A DNA stretch of 48,085 nt from Rhodococcus sp. (in: high G+C Gram-positive bacteria) (GTDB taxonomy: Bacteria; Actinomycetota; Actinomycetes; Mycobacteriales; Mycobacteriaceae). Shown in pieces: positions 24,675 through 33,573 of this stretch (position 1 is its first letter; each line of letters begins with the position of its first letter). The stretch lies in assembly GCF_023264675.1 (NCBI RefSeq), contig NZ_JAHFVG010000044.1, positions 1 through 48,085 on the forward strand, in the 5' to 3' direction. A program made the translations under genes and the position numbers. Below the pieces are notes generated by a model. The model was not told where the DNA came from and ran no database searches. It saw only the letters and a list, made by a program, of their open reading frames with translations.

Positions 24675-25787
24675 CTACTCTGCGGTGAACGCTCGGTCCA
24701 ATGCCCGTCGAAGGGCATTGTTCTTGTAGTCGGTGCCGACGCTGGTGTAGATCGCGGTGGTGGATCCCCAAGCGTGTCCGAGTTGTTGCTGAACAAACAG
24801 GTGGTCGAAGCCGTCTTCGAGGAGGTGTGTCGCATACGAGTGCCGTAGGCAGTGCGGACCGAGATGCTTCTCCAAGCCGATAGCGTCCCGGTACTCGGCG
24901 AAACGGTGCGAAATCGACTCGGTGCCGACGCGTGCTCGACGTTCTGTCGGCCACATTGCCAGATGCTCGGTGTCGTACAGGGGCCGAATCTCCGTGACCC
25001 ACTCGGAGACGGCCTCGGCGGCCCACGCCATCGTGGTCAGCACCGTTCGGCGGCGCGGTGGCCCGCCATTGAGAGCTTTCCCGTATCGAACCGATAATGC
25101 GCCATGGCGGCCGAACTCCCTGGCCGCGGAGTTAGCGGACCAATCCACGATGTCCAACATCGAAGTCTCGCGGCGACGCAGCCCCCAGGCATAGATCACC
25201 TTGAACAACGTCGCGTCTCGGTAACTGGCAAGCCACCCCTTTCGGCCGGACAACCCAACCCGGTTCACCCGCTCATCGCAGTAGTCGAAGAAGGCTTGCA
25301 ACTCGTCCCTGGTCAGCGGTCGATTTCCCGGCCGCCCCTCGTACTCGCCACGGTGCACGACGGTATTCCATTCGTGGAAGACCTGTACCGGGTGAACGCG
25401 AAAATACCGCTGACAGACTTCATCCCACTGATATCGGACATCGGTAATGTAGGCGCAGAACAGCGACGCGGCCGTTTGGTACAGCCGCACGGTCGAGTGG
25501 GCAACTCCCGAATCGACAAGATGTGCGGTCCATTCCTCGACGTCCACCGACGACCAGTTCCAGGGGTAATCGTTGGTGAACGCTACTAACCTCCGCACGA
25601 TCTGCGTCCGCCGCTCGATCGTCAAGTTCGCAAGCATCCGAGCGCGTTGCTGGATCTCCCACCCCTCGATCATCGCTTCCAGAACTGTTTCTTCCGGAGC
25701 CAGCAGCGCAACGCCGTCACTCAGTAGATGGGTGGCGGATCCGATGGATCCGGACGTGGGGTTTCTCGTGGCGGGCTCGACTGGCAC
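24675..25787 (-). CDS. tyrosine recombinase (triad first gene)
   Basis: 370 residues. Core-binding domain about 50-130 (RRTQIVRRLVAFTNDYPWNW, HSTVRLYQTAASLFCAYI). Catalytic residues are complete: Arg in YAWGLRRRETSML, HCLRHSYATHLLE, the His in QQLGHAWGST and Tyr in AIYTSV. GTG 25787 stands six bases behind a TACATT box, with no Shine-Dalgarno, so a leaderless start is likely. It should catalyse integration and excision of the element. Confidence 0.88.
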   Translation of the reverse strand: MPVEPATRNPTSGSIGSATHLLSDGVALLAPEETVLEAMIEGWEIQQRARMLANLTIERRTQIVRRLVAFTNDYPWNWSSVDVEEWTAHLVDSGVAHSTVRLYQTAASLFCAYITDVRYQWDEVCQRYFRVHPVQVFHEWNTVVHRGEYEGRPGNRPLTRDELQAFFDYCDERVNRVGLSGRKGWLASYRDATLFKVIYAWGLRRRETSMLDIVDWSANSAAREFGRHGALSVRYGKALNGGPPRRRTVLTTMAWAAEAVSEWVTEIRPLYDTEHLAMWPTERRARVGTESISHRFAEYRDAIGLEKHLGPHCLRHSYATHLLEDGFDHLFVQQQLGHAWGSTTAIYTSVGTDYKNNALRRALDRAFTAE

Positions 25788-25793
25788 TCGATG

Positions 25794-25799
25794 AATGTA
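25794..25799 (-). promoter_or_regulatory. -10 box of the recombinase triad operon
   Basis: TACATT on the minus strand, six bases ahead of GTG 25787. GATGA-N9-TCATC brackets it and could be an operator for the XRE protein. Confidence 0.35.
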
Positions 25800-25881
25800 A
25801 CAGTCATCAGATGCAAGGGCGCAACACCGTCGCTGTAGGTGAATCCGGAGGGTGGATGCCGATATGGCTCATCGCCAGTCG

Positions 25882-27150
25882 TCATTCGACCGGGCGGGGC
25901 TGCCGCTGTCGACGAACTGGATCGAGCGCGGCCCCGAGAGTTCGGGGCAGGCTCGAAGTCGCAAACCCAGCCGCAACTACAGCAAGAACTCCGAGCACGA
26001 GGTACGCGCCGGAATAGCTACCGGTCCAGCCCGCAATCAGTGATCCGGCCCAGGGTGCTATTGCCATCGCAATGACAATGGGGGCGGACATGATGCCGTT
26101 GAGATACCCGTACTGGGCGGGACCCCAGCGATCGGTGATGGCAGTGGCCTGAATGAGCGTGAATATCCCGCGCGCGAGTCCGGCTCCGACAGCGAGGGCA
26201 ACCAAGGCGACCACCGATGTCACGAGTCCGAGTGCGGCGGTGGTCGATGCTGTGACTGCGATGACGCCGACAGTTCGTCCACGCACCCCGGTGAAGCGTT
26301 GCAGCGGGAGGTATCCGACGCGTCCGAGCACCTGGCCGAGTCCGCCGAGTCCGAGAGCGACGGCGGCAAGGGCAGGATTTGCGCCGTGCTCGAGCAAGAG
26401 CGGAACCAGGTTGAACACTCCGGCGAAGGCGACGAACGCGGCCAGGCTCAGCGATACGGTGAGCATGATGAACGGGCGGCTACACACGACATCGGCGTTG
26501 TCCATCGCCGTGGGCGCATCGGGGTGAGGGACGGAAACGCTCGGCCATCGGCCGCGCAGACCGAACAGATGGCCCGGCACCGTGACAACGAGCAGAATGC
26601 CGGCGAGCACGAGGTATGTTTTCCGCCAATCACTTTGGTGCGACAGTAGTGCAGTCAGCGGTGCGAAGACGGTACTTGCCAACCCTGCTGCGAGGGTCAG
26701 GATCATCAGCGCCCGGACGCGGTCGGTGCCCCACCATCGAGTCAAGGCAGCGAAGGCAGGAGGATAGAGCACTGCGCCCATCGCGACGCCGGCGACGATC
26801 CAACCGAGATAGAACACGACCAAGTTCTGTGACGTGGCGACGACCACTAGAGCCGGGACCGCGATGACGGATCCGGCGGTCATCACCCACCGCGGCCCGT
26901 GCCGGTCCAGGATTCGTCCGACGGGTATCCCGACCACTGCCGCGACGAGCTGACTCAGTGAGAACGCGGCCACGATCACAGACGTCGACCACCCGGTGTC
27001 CGCCGTGATCGCTGGGGTAAGAACGGGGAAGGCGTAGTACAGAATTCCCCAACTGGTGATCTCGGTGGAACACAGGACGGACAGGACCCGGCGCCGCCCA
27101 GGATGAGGTGCTTCCTGCGGCGACGCCGGGTCGGTGACCGGTTCAGTCAC
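25882..27150 (-). CDS. MFS transporter in the arsenic element
   Basis: 422 residues with about 12 hydrophobic segments and the MFS loop motif GIPVGRILDRHGPR between the second and third segments. N-terminal tail is Pro-rich and cytoplasmic. GTG 27150 overlaps the stop of the flavoprotein gene by eight bases, so both are made together. Placement with a flavoprotein and a divergent ArsR-ArsN1 fusion suggests export of an arsenic compound, perhaps an organoarsenical or its acetylated form. It has no clear similarity that I can see to the ArsJ GAPDH-partner arrangement (no GAPDH gene nearby). Substrate is inferred only. Confidence 0.7.
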   Translation of the reverse strand: MTEPVTDPASPQEAPHPGRRRVLSVLCSTEITSWGILYYAFPVLTPAITADTGWSTSVIVAAFSLSQLVAAVVGIPVGRILDRHGPRWVMTAGSVIAVPALVVVATSQNLVVFYLGWIVAGVAMGAVLYPPAFAALTRWWGTDRVRALMILTLAAGLASTVFAPLTALLSHQSDWRKTYLVLAGILLVVTVPGHLFGLRGRWPSVSVPHPDAPTAMDNADVVCSRPFIMLTVSLSLAAFVAFAGVFNLVPLLLEHGANPALAAVALGLGGLGQVLGRVGYLPLQRFTGVRGRTVGVIAVTASTTAALGLVTSVVALVALAVGAGLARGIFTLIQATAITDRWGPAQYGYLNGIMSAPIVIAMAIAPWAGSLIAGWTGSYSGAYLVLGVLAVVAAGFATSSLPRTLGAALDPVRRQRQPRPVE

Positions 27151-28483
27151 GCGACGGTGCGGAGAGGCTGATCAGCTCCGGCGCTGCCGGTACGCCGCAG
27201 CATCCACCGCTACCGGCCGCATCGGCGTTCGGGTCGTCGAAGAGTCCAGCGCCGCCACAAACACCGGTGTCCGGCAAGGTCAGTTCGACTTTCCGTGCAC
27301 CGTCGTGATCGCCGGCGAGTTCAGCGGCGATGCTGCGGACCTGCTCGTAACCGGTCATCGCCAGGAATGTCGGTGCCCGGCCGTAGCTCTTCATCCCCAC
27401 CAGATACAGACCTGGCTCCGGTTGGGTGAGTTCGACGACGCCGTGCGGTGACACCGAGCCACACGAGTGCATGTTCGGATCGACCAGTTCCGCCACGAAC
27501 CTCGGGGCCTGCAGGGTGGGGTCGAGATCGAGACGCACCTCGGACAGCCACGACAGATCGGGCCGGAACCCGGTGAGTGCGACGACTCGGTCGACGCCCT
27601 CGATGCGAGCCCCCGTGTCGCCGTCCAGTGTGAGCTGATCCCCCTCCGCCGCAACCGTTTCGGTGCGGAAACCGGAAACAACAGTCAGGTAACCGTCGTC
27701 CACGGCCTGCTTCGCGCGCAGACCGAGTGCGCCGCGAGCGGCGAGTTCGTCGGATTCGCCGCCGCCGAACACCTCGTCGGTGACACCGCGCCGCACCGCC
27801 CACGTCAGTCTCGTGCCCGGCTCTTGGGCTGCGAGTTCGGCGAAGGTGATGATCGCGGTCAGCGCGGAGTGGCCACTGCCGGCGATGACGATGTGCTTGC
27901 CGGCGTACTCGGACCGGATCTGCTCGTCGGCGAGGTCAGGGACCCGGTACGAGACCTGCCGGGCCGCGGTGCGTTCGCCGACGGCCGGGAGGCCTTCACT
28001 GCCCAGCGGGTTCGGTGATCCCCAGGTGCCGGAGGCGTCGACGACGGCGCGTGCCCGGATACGTTCCTCAGTGCCGTCGCTGTGTCGGATGTGAACGGAG
28101 AGCGGCTCGGTGTCGCGGCCTGCGTCGACGACGCGGTCACGTCCGCGCCGTGCGACCCCGACCACCTCGGAATCGACCCGGACGACGTTGCCCAGGACTG
28201 CCGCCAACGGTGCGAGGTAGTGCTCGACCCACTCCCGGCCGGTGGCGTAGCTGTCGCCGTCGGGCGCGGTCCAGCCGGTCGGCTCGAGCAACCGTGCTGC
28301 GGCGGGGTCGACGACCTCGGACCACGGGGAGAATAGGCGTACGTGATTCCACTCTGCGACAGCAGCGCCTGCGCCCGGTCCGCGTTCGAGAACGACGACA
28401 GCGGAACCGGTTTCGGTCAGATGTGCGGCAGCGGCGAGGCCGATAGGTCCGGCGCCGATCACCACGACGGGGTACTCGGTCAT
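27143..28483 (-). CDS. FAD/NAD(P)-binding oxidoreductase with Cys-rich tail
   Basis: 446 residues of the flavin monooxygenase-like superfamily. FAD-binding VVVIGAGPIGLAAAAHL at 6-22, a second dinucleotide motif IVIAGSGHSALTAI, and ATG-like LTGFRPDLSWLS near 320. The C-terminus carries GVCGGAGLF and GSGGCCGVP, three cysteines within a glycine-rich tail, a plausible arsenite- or metal-binding site not expected in ordinary flavin monooxygenases. ATG 28483 follows AAGGAAG seven bases away. It heads an operon with the MFS gene, divergent from ArsR-ArsN1. Possibly oxidises or reduces an arsenical; substrate unproven. Confidence 0.7.
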   Translation of the reverse strand: MTEYPVVVIGAGPIGLAAAAHLTETGSAVVVLERGPGAGAAVAEWNHVRLFSPWSEVVDPAAARLLEPTGWTAPDGDSYATGREWVEHYLAPLAAVLGNVVRVDSEVVGVARRGRDRVVDAGRDTEPLSVHIRHSDGTEERIRARAVVDASGTWGSPNPLGSEGLPAVGERTAARQVSYRVPDLADEQIRSEYAGKHIVIAGSGHSALTAIITFAELAAQEPGTRLTWAVRRGVTDEVFGGGESDELAARGALGLRAKQAVDDGYLTVVSGFRTETVAAEGDQLTLDGDTGARIEGVDRVVALTGFRPDLSWLSEVRLDLDPTLQAPRFVAELVDPNMHSCGSVSPHGVVELTQPEPGLYLVGMKSYGRAPTFLAMTGYEQVRSIAAELAGDHDGARKVELTLPDTGVCGGAGLFDDPNADAAGSGGCCGVPAAPELISLSAPSRD

Positions 28484-28585
28484 CTTTCTACTTCCTTTCA
28501 TCGACGATCATCAATGCTTCTGAGTTGACTGTATCGATACCTGTCGATGCTGGCAACCATCGGCGGACGTCGATATAATTCGGTG
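28484..28585. promoter_or_regulatory. divergent ArsR-controlled promoter region
   Basis: For the rightward fusion gene TATAAT lies at 28574-28579, six bases before ATG 28586 (leaderless type). Between the divergent starts are GTATCGATAC (about 28527-28536) and related ATCGAC/GTCGAT half-sites, likely ArsR operators controlling both directions. Confidence 0.55.
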
Positions 28586-29437
28586 ATGACCGCTATCGCC
28601 CCTCTCGTCGATGCGCCGATCGATCTCGCCCCGCTCGCGGCGGGCGATGCGGCGACGTATGCCCGGTGGTTCGCCTGCCTTGCCGAGCCGATGCGGGTGC
28701 GGATTCTGCATCTGGTCGCCGGATCCGGCGCAGGAATCGCAGTCGGCAAGCTCGCTGATGCGCTCGAGATCGGTCAACCCACGGTCTCGCACCACGTCCG
28801 CAAGCTCGCCGACGTCGGCTTCGTGACCCTCGGCAAACGAGGCACGACGACGATCGTGTCGGTGAACCCGACGTGCTGCACCGGTCTCCCGCATGCGGCC
28901 GACGCGGTGATGGGGGTGCTCACTCCTCGTCCGTGCTGCCCGGCGGACCTCCCGGCCGATGTCATCGTCCGGGAGATGGCGGACGCCGACTGGGATGCGG
29001 TGCGGCGGATATATTCCGAGGGAATCGCCACCGGCAATGCGACGTTCGAGACCGAGGTCCCCTCGCAGGACCAACTGGCCGAGAAATGGTTGCCGGGTCA
29101 TCGCTGGGTCGCCGTCGTCGAGGGTCACGTCGCCGGATGGGCGGCGTTGACGGCGGTGTCGGCCCGGGACTGCTACCGCGGGGTGGCCGAGAATTCGGTG
29201 TACGTCGGCGTGGAATTTCGCGGCCGCGGGGTGGGAAAGTCGTTGATGCACAGACAGGTCACCGAAGCCGATGCTGCCGGCCTGTGGATGTTGCAGACCT
29301 CGATCTTCCCCGAGAACCGCGCCAGCATCGCCTTGCATCACGCGTCCGGGTATCGGACGGTCGGAATCCGGGAGCGGATCGCCCAGCTGGATGGGGTGTG
29401 GCGCGATACCGTCCTCCTCGAACGCCGCGCCGACTGA
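28586..29437 (+). CDS. ArsR repressor fused to ArsN1-type N-acetyltransferase
   Basis: 283 residues with two domains. Residues ~20-115 are an ArsR/SmtB winged helix (CLAEPMRVRILHLVAG, IGQPTVSHHVRKLADVGFV) followed by two Cys pairs (TCCTGLP, RPCCPADLP) suited to binding trivalent arsenic. Residues ~125-283 are a GNAT acetyltransferase (IREMADADWDAVRRIY, YVGVEFRGRGVGKSLM, SIFPENRASIALHHASGYRTVG) of the phosphinothricin/ArsN1 type. ArsN1 enzymes inactivate arsinothricin or phosphinothricin by acetylation. ATG 28586 is preferred over the upstream TTG because of the TATAAT spacing. The fusion lets the sensor and the resistance enzyme be one polypeptide. Confidence 0.82.
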   Translation: MTAIAPLVDAPIDLAPLAAGDAATYARWFACLAEPMRVRILHLVAGSGAGIAVGKLADALEIGQPTVSHHVRKLADVGFVTLGKRGTTTIVSVNPTCCTGLPHAADAVMGVLTPRPCCPADLPADVIVREMADADWDAVRRIYSEGIATGNATFETEVPSQDQLAEKWLPGHRWVAVVEGHVAGWAALTAVSARDCYRGVAENSVYVGVEFRGRGVGKSLMHRQVTEADAAGLWMLQTSIFPENRASIALHHASGYRTVGIRERIAQLDGVWRDTVLLERRAD

Positions 29438-29454
29438 CGTCCCGACCAGAACGT

Positions 29455-30540
29455 TCACGACAGCGCCGTCGCAAGTTCCGAGATTGCTGCACGTGCGGTG
29501 CGGCCCACCCCGATGAGCGTGGCCGATGCCGCGCCGGTCCAGTCCCCGTAACCGAGAAACACCATCGTCGGCTCATCCCGAACGTGATTGTGGTGCAACG
29601 CTATCGGCGAGGTGGCCGTCGACGGAAGATGCACGTGGCGTAGGTGCCGCAGCGCGGGCCGGAAGCCGGTGCACCAGACGATCGCGTCGACCTTCTCGAT
29701 TCTTTCCCCGTCGGTCACACCATCCGGCACGAGTGCAGTGAACATGCGTCGGCTGTGCAGGACACCACGATGGCGCGCTTCTTTCACGGGCGGGACCATG
29801 ACGATGTCGCCCAACCCGGCGACCCCGCCGGAATCGACGCCGCCGCTCGCCAGAGCACGAGCTCGGTCGCTGGCGACATCGAAGAGGACTCGGCCGTCGA
29901 CATCGTCGGGCAGCAGCCGTGGCTCGCGGGTGGTGAACCACAGCGTCTCGGTGACGGTCGAGATTTCGGCGAGGATCTGCGCAGCCGAATTGCCGCCCCC
30001 GACCACGGCAACACGTAGACCTTCGAATTGTTCGGGGGTGCGGTAGTTGGCGGCATGCAACTGAAGGCCGGTGAAGTCCCGCATCCCCGGGTAGCTGGGC
30101 CAGAACGGGCGGGTCCACGTGCCGGTGGCGTTGACGATTGCCGCCGTCTCAATGGATCCGGCATCGGTGTGGACGCGGTACCTGGCCTCGTGGCTGCGGT
30201 GCACGGAGTCCACACGTACGGGCCGGCGGACGGGCAGGTTGTATTTGGTCTCGTAGGCGGTGAGGTAGTCCACGACGTGTGAGGCGGGCGGGAAGCCGTC
30301 CGGCCACGGCGGCATCGGCCACCCGGGTAGGTGCGAATACTGCGCGGGTGAGAACAGGTGGAGTGAGGGCCAATAGTCCTGCCACGACCCACCCGGTGCG
30401 GGGTGGTCGTCGAGGATCAGGAAGTCGAGTTTCGCGCGGCGTAGGTAGTAGCCGGCGGCGAGCGCGGCCTGGCCACCGCCGATGACCACCACCTCGGTGG
30501 AGGTGGTGGTCGCGGTTGTAGCAATGTCAGGTTGGGTCAC
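29455..30540 (-). CDS. arsO: ArsO-like flavin monooxygenase
   Basis: 361 residues. FAD motif VVVIGGGQAALAAGYYLRR at the N-terminus, LHLFSPAQYSHLPGWPMPPWP after it (typical of ArsO), NADPH motif VAVVGGGNSAAQI near 175, and WCTGFRPALRHL near the C-terminus. ArsO genes are found in actinobacterial ars operons; the reaction is not settled. GTG 30540 overlaps the stop of the preceding gene (GTGA). It is the last gene of the leftward operon that starts at ArsR 35059. Confidence 0.82.
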   Translation of the reverse strand: MTQPDIATTATTTSTEVVVIGGGQAALAAGYYLRRAKLDFLILDDHPAPGGSWQDYWPSLHLFSPAQYSHLPGWPMPPWPDGFPPASHVVDYLTAYETKYNLPVRRPVRVDSVHRSHEARYRVHTDAGSIETAAIVNATGTWTRPFWPSYPGMRDFTGLQLHAANYRTPEQFEGLRVAVVGGGNSAAQILAEISTVTETLWFTTREPRLLPDDVDGRVLFDVASDRARALASGGVDSGGVAGLGDIVMVPPVKEARHRGVLHSRRMFTALVPDGVTDGERIEKVDAIVWCTGFRPALRHLRHVHLPSTATSPIALHHNHVRDEPTMVFLGYGDWTGAASATLIGVGRTARAAISELATALS

Positions 30541-31961
30541 ACTGTGACAGTGCGGCGCTGAGCGTCGAGCTGGTGCTCCCTGACCCAGGCCTGGGTGGCC
30601 ATTTGCACCGCGTCCCAGGGCGATCCGAGGGGCGGGGTGTAGGACAGGTCGAGTTCGCTGACGGCGTCGACGGTCATCTCGTGAAACAGTGCCGCGGCGT
30701 AGGTGTCGACGCGCTTGGAGATCTCCGCGCTCCGCCGCCCCACCAGCTGAGCCCCGAGCAGTCGTCCGGTGGCCGTGTCGCCGGTGATACGGATCGAGAT
30801 CGGAGTCGCACCCGGGTAGTACGCCTTGTGATCGTCCGGGGTCGAGGTCGTCGACACCGGAACCCACCCGGTTCCGGCATCACGAGCTTCGTGCTCCCGA
30901 AGGCCCGTTCGGGCGGCGACGAGATCGAAGACTTTGACCACCTGGGTGCCGAGGCTCCCCGCGAACACCGCGTCACCGCCGAGAGCGTTCTCCCCGGCCA
31001 CCCGACCCTGCTTGTGGGCGGTGGTGCCCAGCGGCAGCCACGTCGACCCGAGCAGACGATGATGGGTGACCACGCAGTCTCCGGCTGCGAACACGTTCGA
31101 CAGAGACGTGCGCATACCGGCGTCGACGACGATCGCTCCCTTGTCGCCGAGCTGCGCACCGGCATCGGCCGCGAGAGAGACATCCGGGCGGACCCCGACC
31201 ACGACGAGCACCAGATCGACCGTCCGCGACAGGGATTCTCCTGCCGATGTCGCGGCGGTGACCGTGAGCGCGTTACCGTCTCGGCCGATCGAGGAGACCG
31301 TCGTGCCGGTGACGACTTCGACGCCGCCGCGTTCGAGTTCGGTGTGCACGAGTGCGCCGAGCTCGGGGTCGACGGTCGGGAGGACTTCGGGGAGGGCTTC
31401 GATCTGGGTGACGGCGATCCCGCGGGTGGTCAATCCTTCGGCCATCTCGAGGCCGATGTAGCCGGCGCCGATGATGACTGCGGTTTTCGGCTCGCGAGAG
31501 GTGATGGAGTCCATGACCTCGAACGTGTCGCCCATCGAATGCAGTAGGTGCACGCCGTCTTTCGGTCCCAGTGCATCCGGCCCCGTCAGGCCGGCGATGG
31601 GCGGCCGCGCGCTGACTGCGCCGGTCCCGACGATCAACGCGTCGTAGTCGAGCGAGTAGGTGCCGCCGTCCGGGCCGGTGACGGCCAGCGACTGTCCGGG
31701 GACGTCGATGGCGGTGGCGCGGGTGTCGGTGAGCACGCGCATGCCGGTGGCGGCGAGGTCGTCGGCGGTGCGGTGCGCGAGGTTGGTCCAGTGTGTGACC
31801 TCACCGGAGACGTAGTAGGGGATTCCGCAGATGGAGAAGTTGGGGTAGGCGTCGGCGACGACGACGGTGACCTCGGCGGTGGGGTCGAGTTCGCGGGCAC
31901 GCAGCGCCGCGCTGATTCCGGCGTCGCTGCCGCCGATGGCGACGATTCTGCGTCCTGGCAT
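30537..31961 (-). CDS. CoA-disulfide reductase-like FAD oxidoreductase
   Basis: 474 residues of the pyridine-nucleotide disulfide oxidoreductase class with the single active Cys in NFSICGIPYYVSG (near 44), as in NADH oxidase and CoA-disulfide reductase. FAD motif IVAIGGSDAGISAAL, NAD motif AVIIGAGYIGLEMAEGL (about 165), VFAAGDCV, and a C-terminal dimerisation domain ending YTPPLGSPWDAVQ. AAGGAG precedes ATG 31961. It may keep low-molecular-weight thiols reduced during arsenate reduction; this is inference from context. Confidence 0.82.
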   Translation of the reverse strand: MPGRRIVAIGGSDAGISAALRARELDPTAEVTVVVADAYPNFSICGIPYYVSGEVTHWTNLAHRTADDLAATGMRVLTDTRATAIDVPGQSLAVTGPDGGTYSLDYDALIVGTGAVSARPPIAGLTGPDALGPKDGVHLLHSMGDTFEVMDSITSREPKTAVIIGAGYIGLEMAEGLTTRGIAVTQIEALPEVLPTVDPELGALVHTELERGGVEVVTGTTVSSIGRDGNALTVTAATSAGESLSRTVDLVLVVVGVRPDVSLAADAGAQLGDKGAIVVDAGMRTSLSNVFAAGDCVVTHHRLLGSTWLPLGTTAHKQGRVAGENALGGDAVFAGSLGTQVVKVFDLVAARTGLREHEARDAGTGWVPVSTTSTPDDHKAYYPGATPISIRITGDTATGRLLGAQLVGRRSAEISKRVDTYAAALFHEMTVDAVSELDLSYTPPLGSPWDAVQMATQAWVREHQLDAQRRTVTV

Positions 31962-32041
31962 GACAGGTGCTCCTTCTGAGCAGAGGCGTATGGGCGTACG
32001 AAGGTGGAGCGGGAGCGTGCGGGCCGGTGAGAAAGCCGGAG

Positions 32042-32449
32042 TCAGTGCTGCAGGCGTGCAGTGAGATCGCCGACGCGGGCGGCGATGTCGTCGCGGACGA
32101 GCCGCATACGTTCGATACCGTCGATCCCGCGTTCGGACGGCTCGTCGGTGTCCCAGTTCTCGAACCTCGGACCGTCGACCGGGTCGAGCTTTGCTTCGCT
32201 ACCGAGGGTGATGACGTAATCCATCCGCGCCAGCAGGTCCGGGTCGATCGGTTTCGGTTGCTCACCGGTGAGGTCGACGCCGACCTCGAGCAATGACTGC
32301 GCCGACAGCGCGTTCACCGCGCTGCCGGGCTTGGTGCCGGCCGAATGCACCTCGACGGTTGTCCCTGCAGCCTTACGCATGAGCCCGGCGGCCATCTGCG
32401 ATTTGCCACCGTTCTTGACACACACGAACAACACGCTCGGTGTGCTCAT
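32042..32449 (-). CDS. ArsC-like protein with Lys in place of the P-loop Arg
   Basis: 135 residues of the low-molecular-weight phosphatase/arsenate reductase fold. The nucleotide-free P-loop reads CVKNGGKS: the catalytic Cys is kept but CX5R has become CX5K. The region that in its neighbour carries GCGDACP reads LGSEAKLDP, so the second cysteine set is lost. Activity as an arsenate reductase is therefore doubtful; it may bind oxyanion or act by another thiol route. Its ATG overlaps the stop of the next ArsC gene (ATGA). Confidence 0.8.
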   Translation of the reverse strand: MSTPSVLFVCVKNGGKSQMAAGLMRKAAGTTVEVHSAGTKPGSAVNALSAQSLLEVGVDLTGEQPKPIDPDLLARMDYVITLGSEAKLDPVDGPRFENWDTDEPSERGIDGIERMRLVRDDIAARVGDLTARLQH

Positions 32450-32868
32450 CGAACCGACTCGGCGTGTGCAGGTACGAGTTCGGCGAGGAGATCCTCGACT
32501 CGGGACTTGATCTCGTCGCGGATCGGACGGACCGCGTCGACGCCTTTACCTGCCGGGTCGGGCAAGGCCCAGTCCCGGTAGCTCACGCCGGGGAACACCG
32601 GGCAGGCGTCGCCGCAGCCCATAGTGATGACGACGTCGGAGGTTTCGACGGCGTCGGGGGTGAGGATCTTCGGGGACTGAGCCGAGATGTCGATGCCGAG
32701 TTCGGCCATGGCCTCGACGGCCGCGGAGTTGATGGACTCCGCGGGCGCGCTACCGGCGGAACGGACCTCGACAGAGTCGCCGCCGAGGTGGGTGAGGAAT
32801 CCGGCGGCCATCTGCGAGCGGCCCGCGTTGTGGACGCAGACGAACAACACGCTGGGTGTGACGGACAT
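32446..32868 (-). CDS. arsC: arsenate reductase, LMW-phosphatase type
   Basis: 140 residues. Complete P-loop CVHNAGRS and the GCGDACPVFPG motif with additional redox cysteine; D-P catalytic acid in LPDPAGKG. It reduces arsenate to arsenite using mycothiol/mycoredoxin or thioredoxin. ATG 32868 lies 11-12 bases behind AAAGGG. Second of three ArsC-like genes in a row. Confidence 0.9.
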   Translation of the reverse strand: MSVTPSVLFVCVHNAGRSQMAAGFLTHLGGDSVEVRSAGSAPAESINSAAVEAMAELGIDISAQSPKILTPDAVETSDVVITMGCGDACPVFPGVSYRDWALPDPAGKGVDAVRPIRDEIKSRVEDLLAELVPAHAESVR

Positions 32869-32919
32869 GAGATCGATACCCTTTCGATGGGTGTGAAGTT
32901 GAGTCGCCGTATGGCCGAA

Positions 32920-33573
32920 TCAGGCGGGAACGGGCGTGGTCAGTTCGGTGAGAAGCGTGCTGACGCGGGCGTCGAGGTCGTCGCGGATGCGGCGCACCTC
33001 CTCGATGGACTTGCCGTCCGGATCGTCGAGCTCCCAGTCGAGGTAGCGCTTGCCCGGGTAGATCGCGCAGGCATCGCCGCAGCCCATCGACACCACGACG
33101 TCGGCGGCTGCGACGACATCGTCGGTCAGTGGTTTCGGGTAGGCATCGCCGAGGTCGAGACCCAGTTCGGTCATGGCCTCGACGACGACCGGGTTGATCT
33201 CGTGTGTCGGTGCGGATCCGGCGGAGCGGACATGGACCCGGCCGGCACCGCGGTGGGTGAGCAGCGCCGCGGCCATCTGCGATCGGCCCGCGTTGTGGAC
33301 GCAGATGAACAGCACCTCGGGAACTTCCTTGGGTGCATCGCCTTGCGATTGCGCGAGGGCGGTGAGGCGGTCCGCTGCGAAGCGTCCGGCCAGCATCGTC
33401 AGGTGCGTGTGAATCTTCGAGGTCCGCCGCAGCGCGGTGTAGGACTCGAAGACGTACCGCTCCACCGTCTGCGGGGAGAAGATGCCGGTGTACTTCTCCG
33501 ACAGCCTCTCCGCGGTGCGTGAGAGGACCGCTTGGGGCATGAGCAGTTCGGGTTGTGCGCGGTGTTCGGACAT
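32920..33573 (-). CDS. arsC: arsenate reductase with N-terminal helical domain
   Basis: 217 residues. About 80 N-terminal residues form a helical domain (LSRTAERLSEKYTGIFSPQTVERYVFESYTAL) found in a subset of actinobacterial ArsC proteins, followed by a complete ArsC domain with CVHNAGRS and GCGDACAIYPG. AAAGGAG precedes the ATG at 33573, which overlaps the ACR3 stop (TGATG). The long open frame upstream is a shadow of ACR3. The helical domain's role is unknown to me. Confidence 0.9.
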   Translation of the reverse strand: MSEHRAQPELLMPQAVLSRTAERLSEKYTGIFSPQTVERYVFESYTALRRTSKIHTHLTMLAGRFAADRLTALAQSQGDAPKEVPEVLFICVHNAGRSQMAAALLTHRGAGRVHVRSAGSAPTHEINPVVVEAMTELGLDLGDAYPKPLTDDVVAAADVVVSMGCGDACAIYPGKRYLDWELDDPDGKSIEEVRRIRDDLDARVSTLLTELTTPVPA

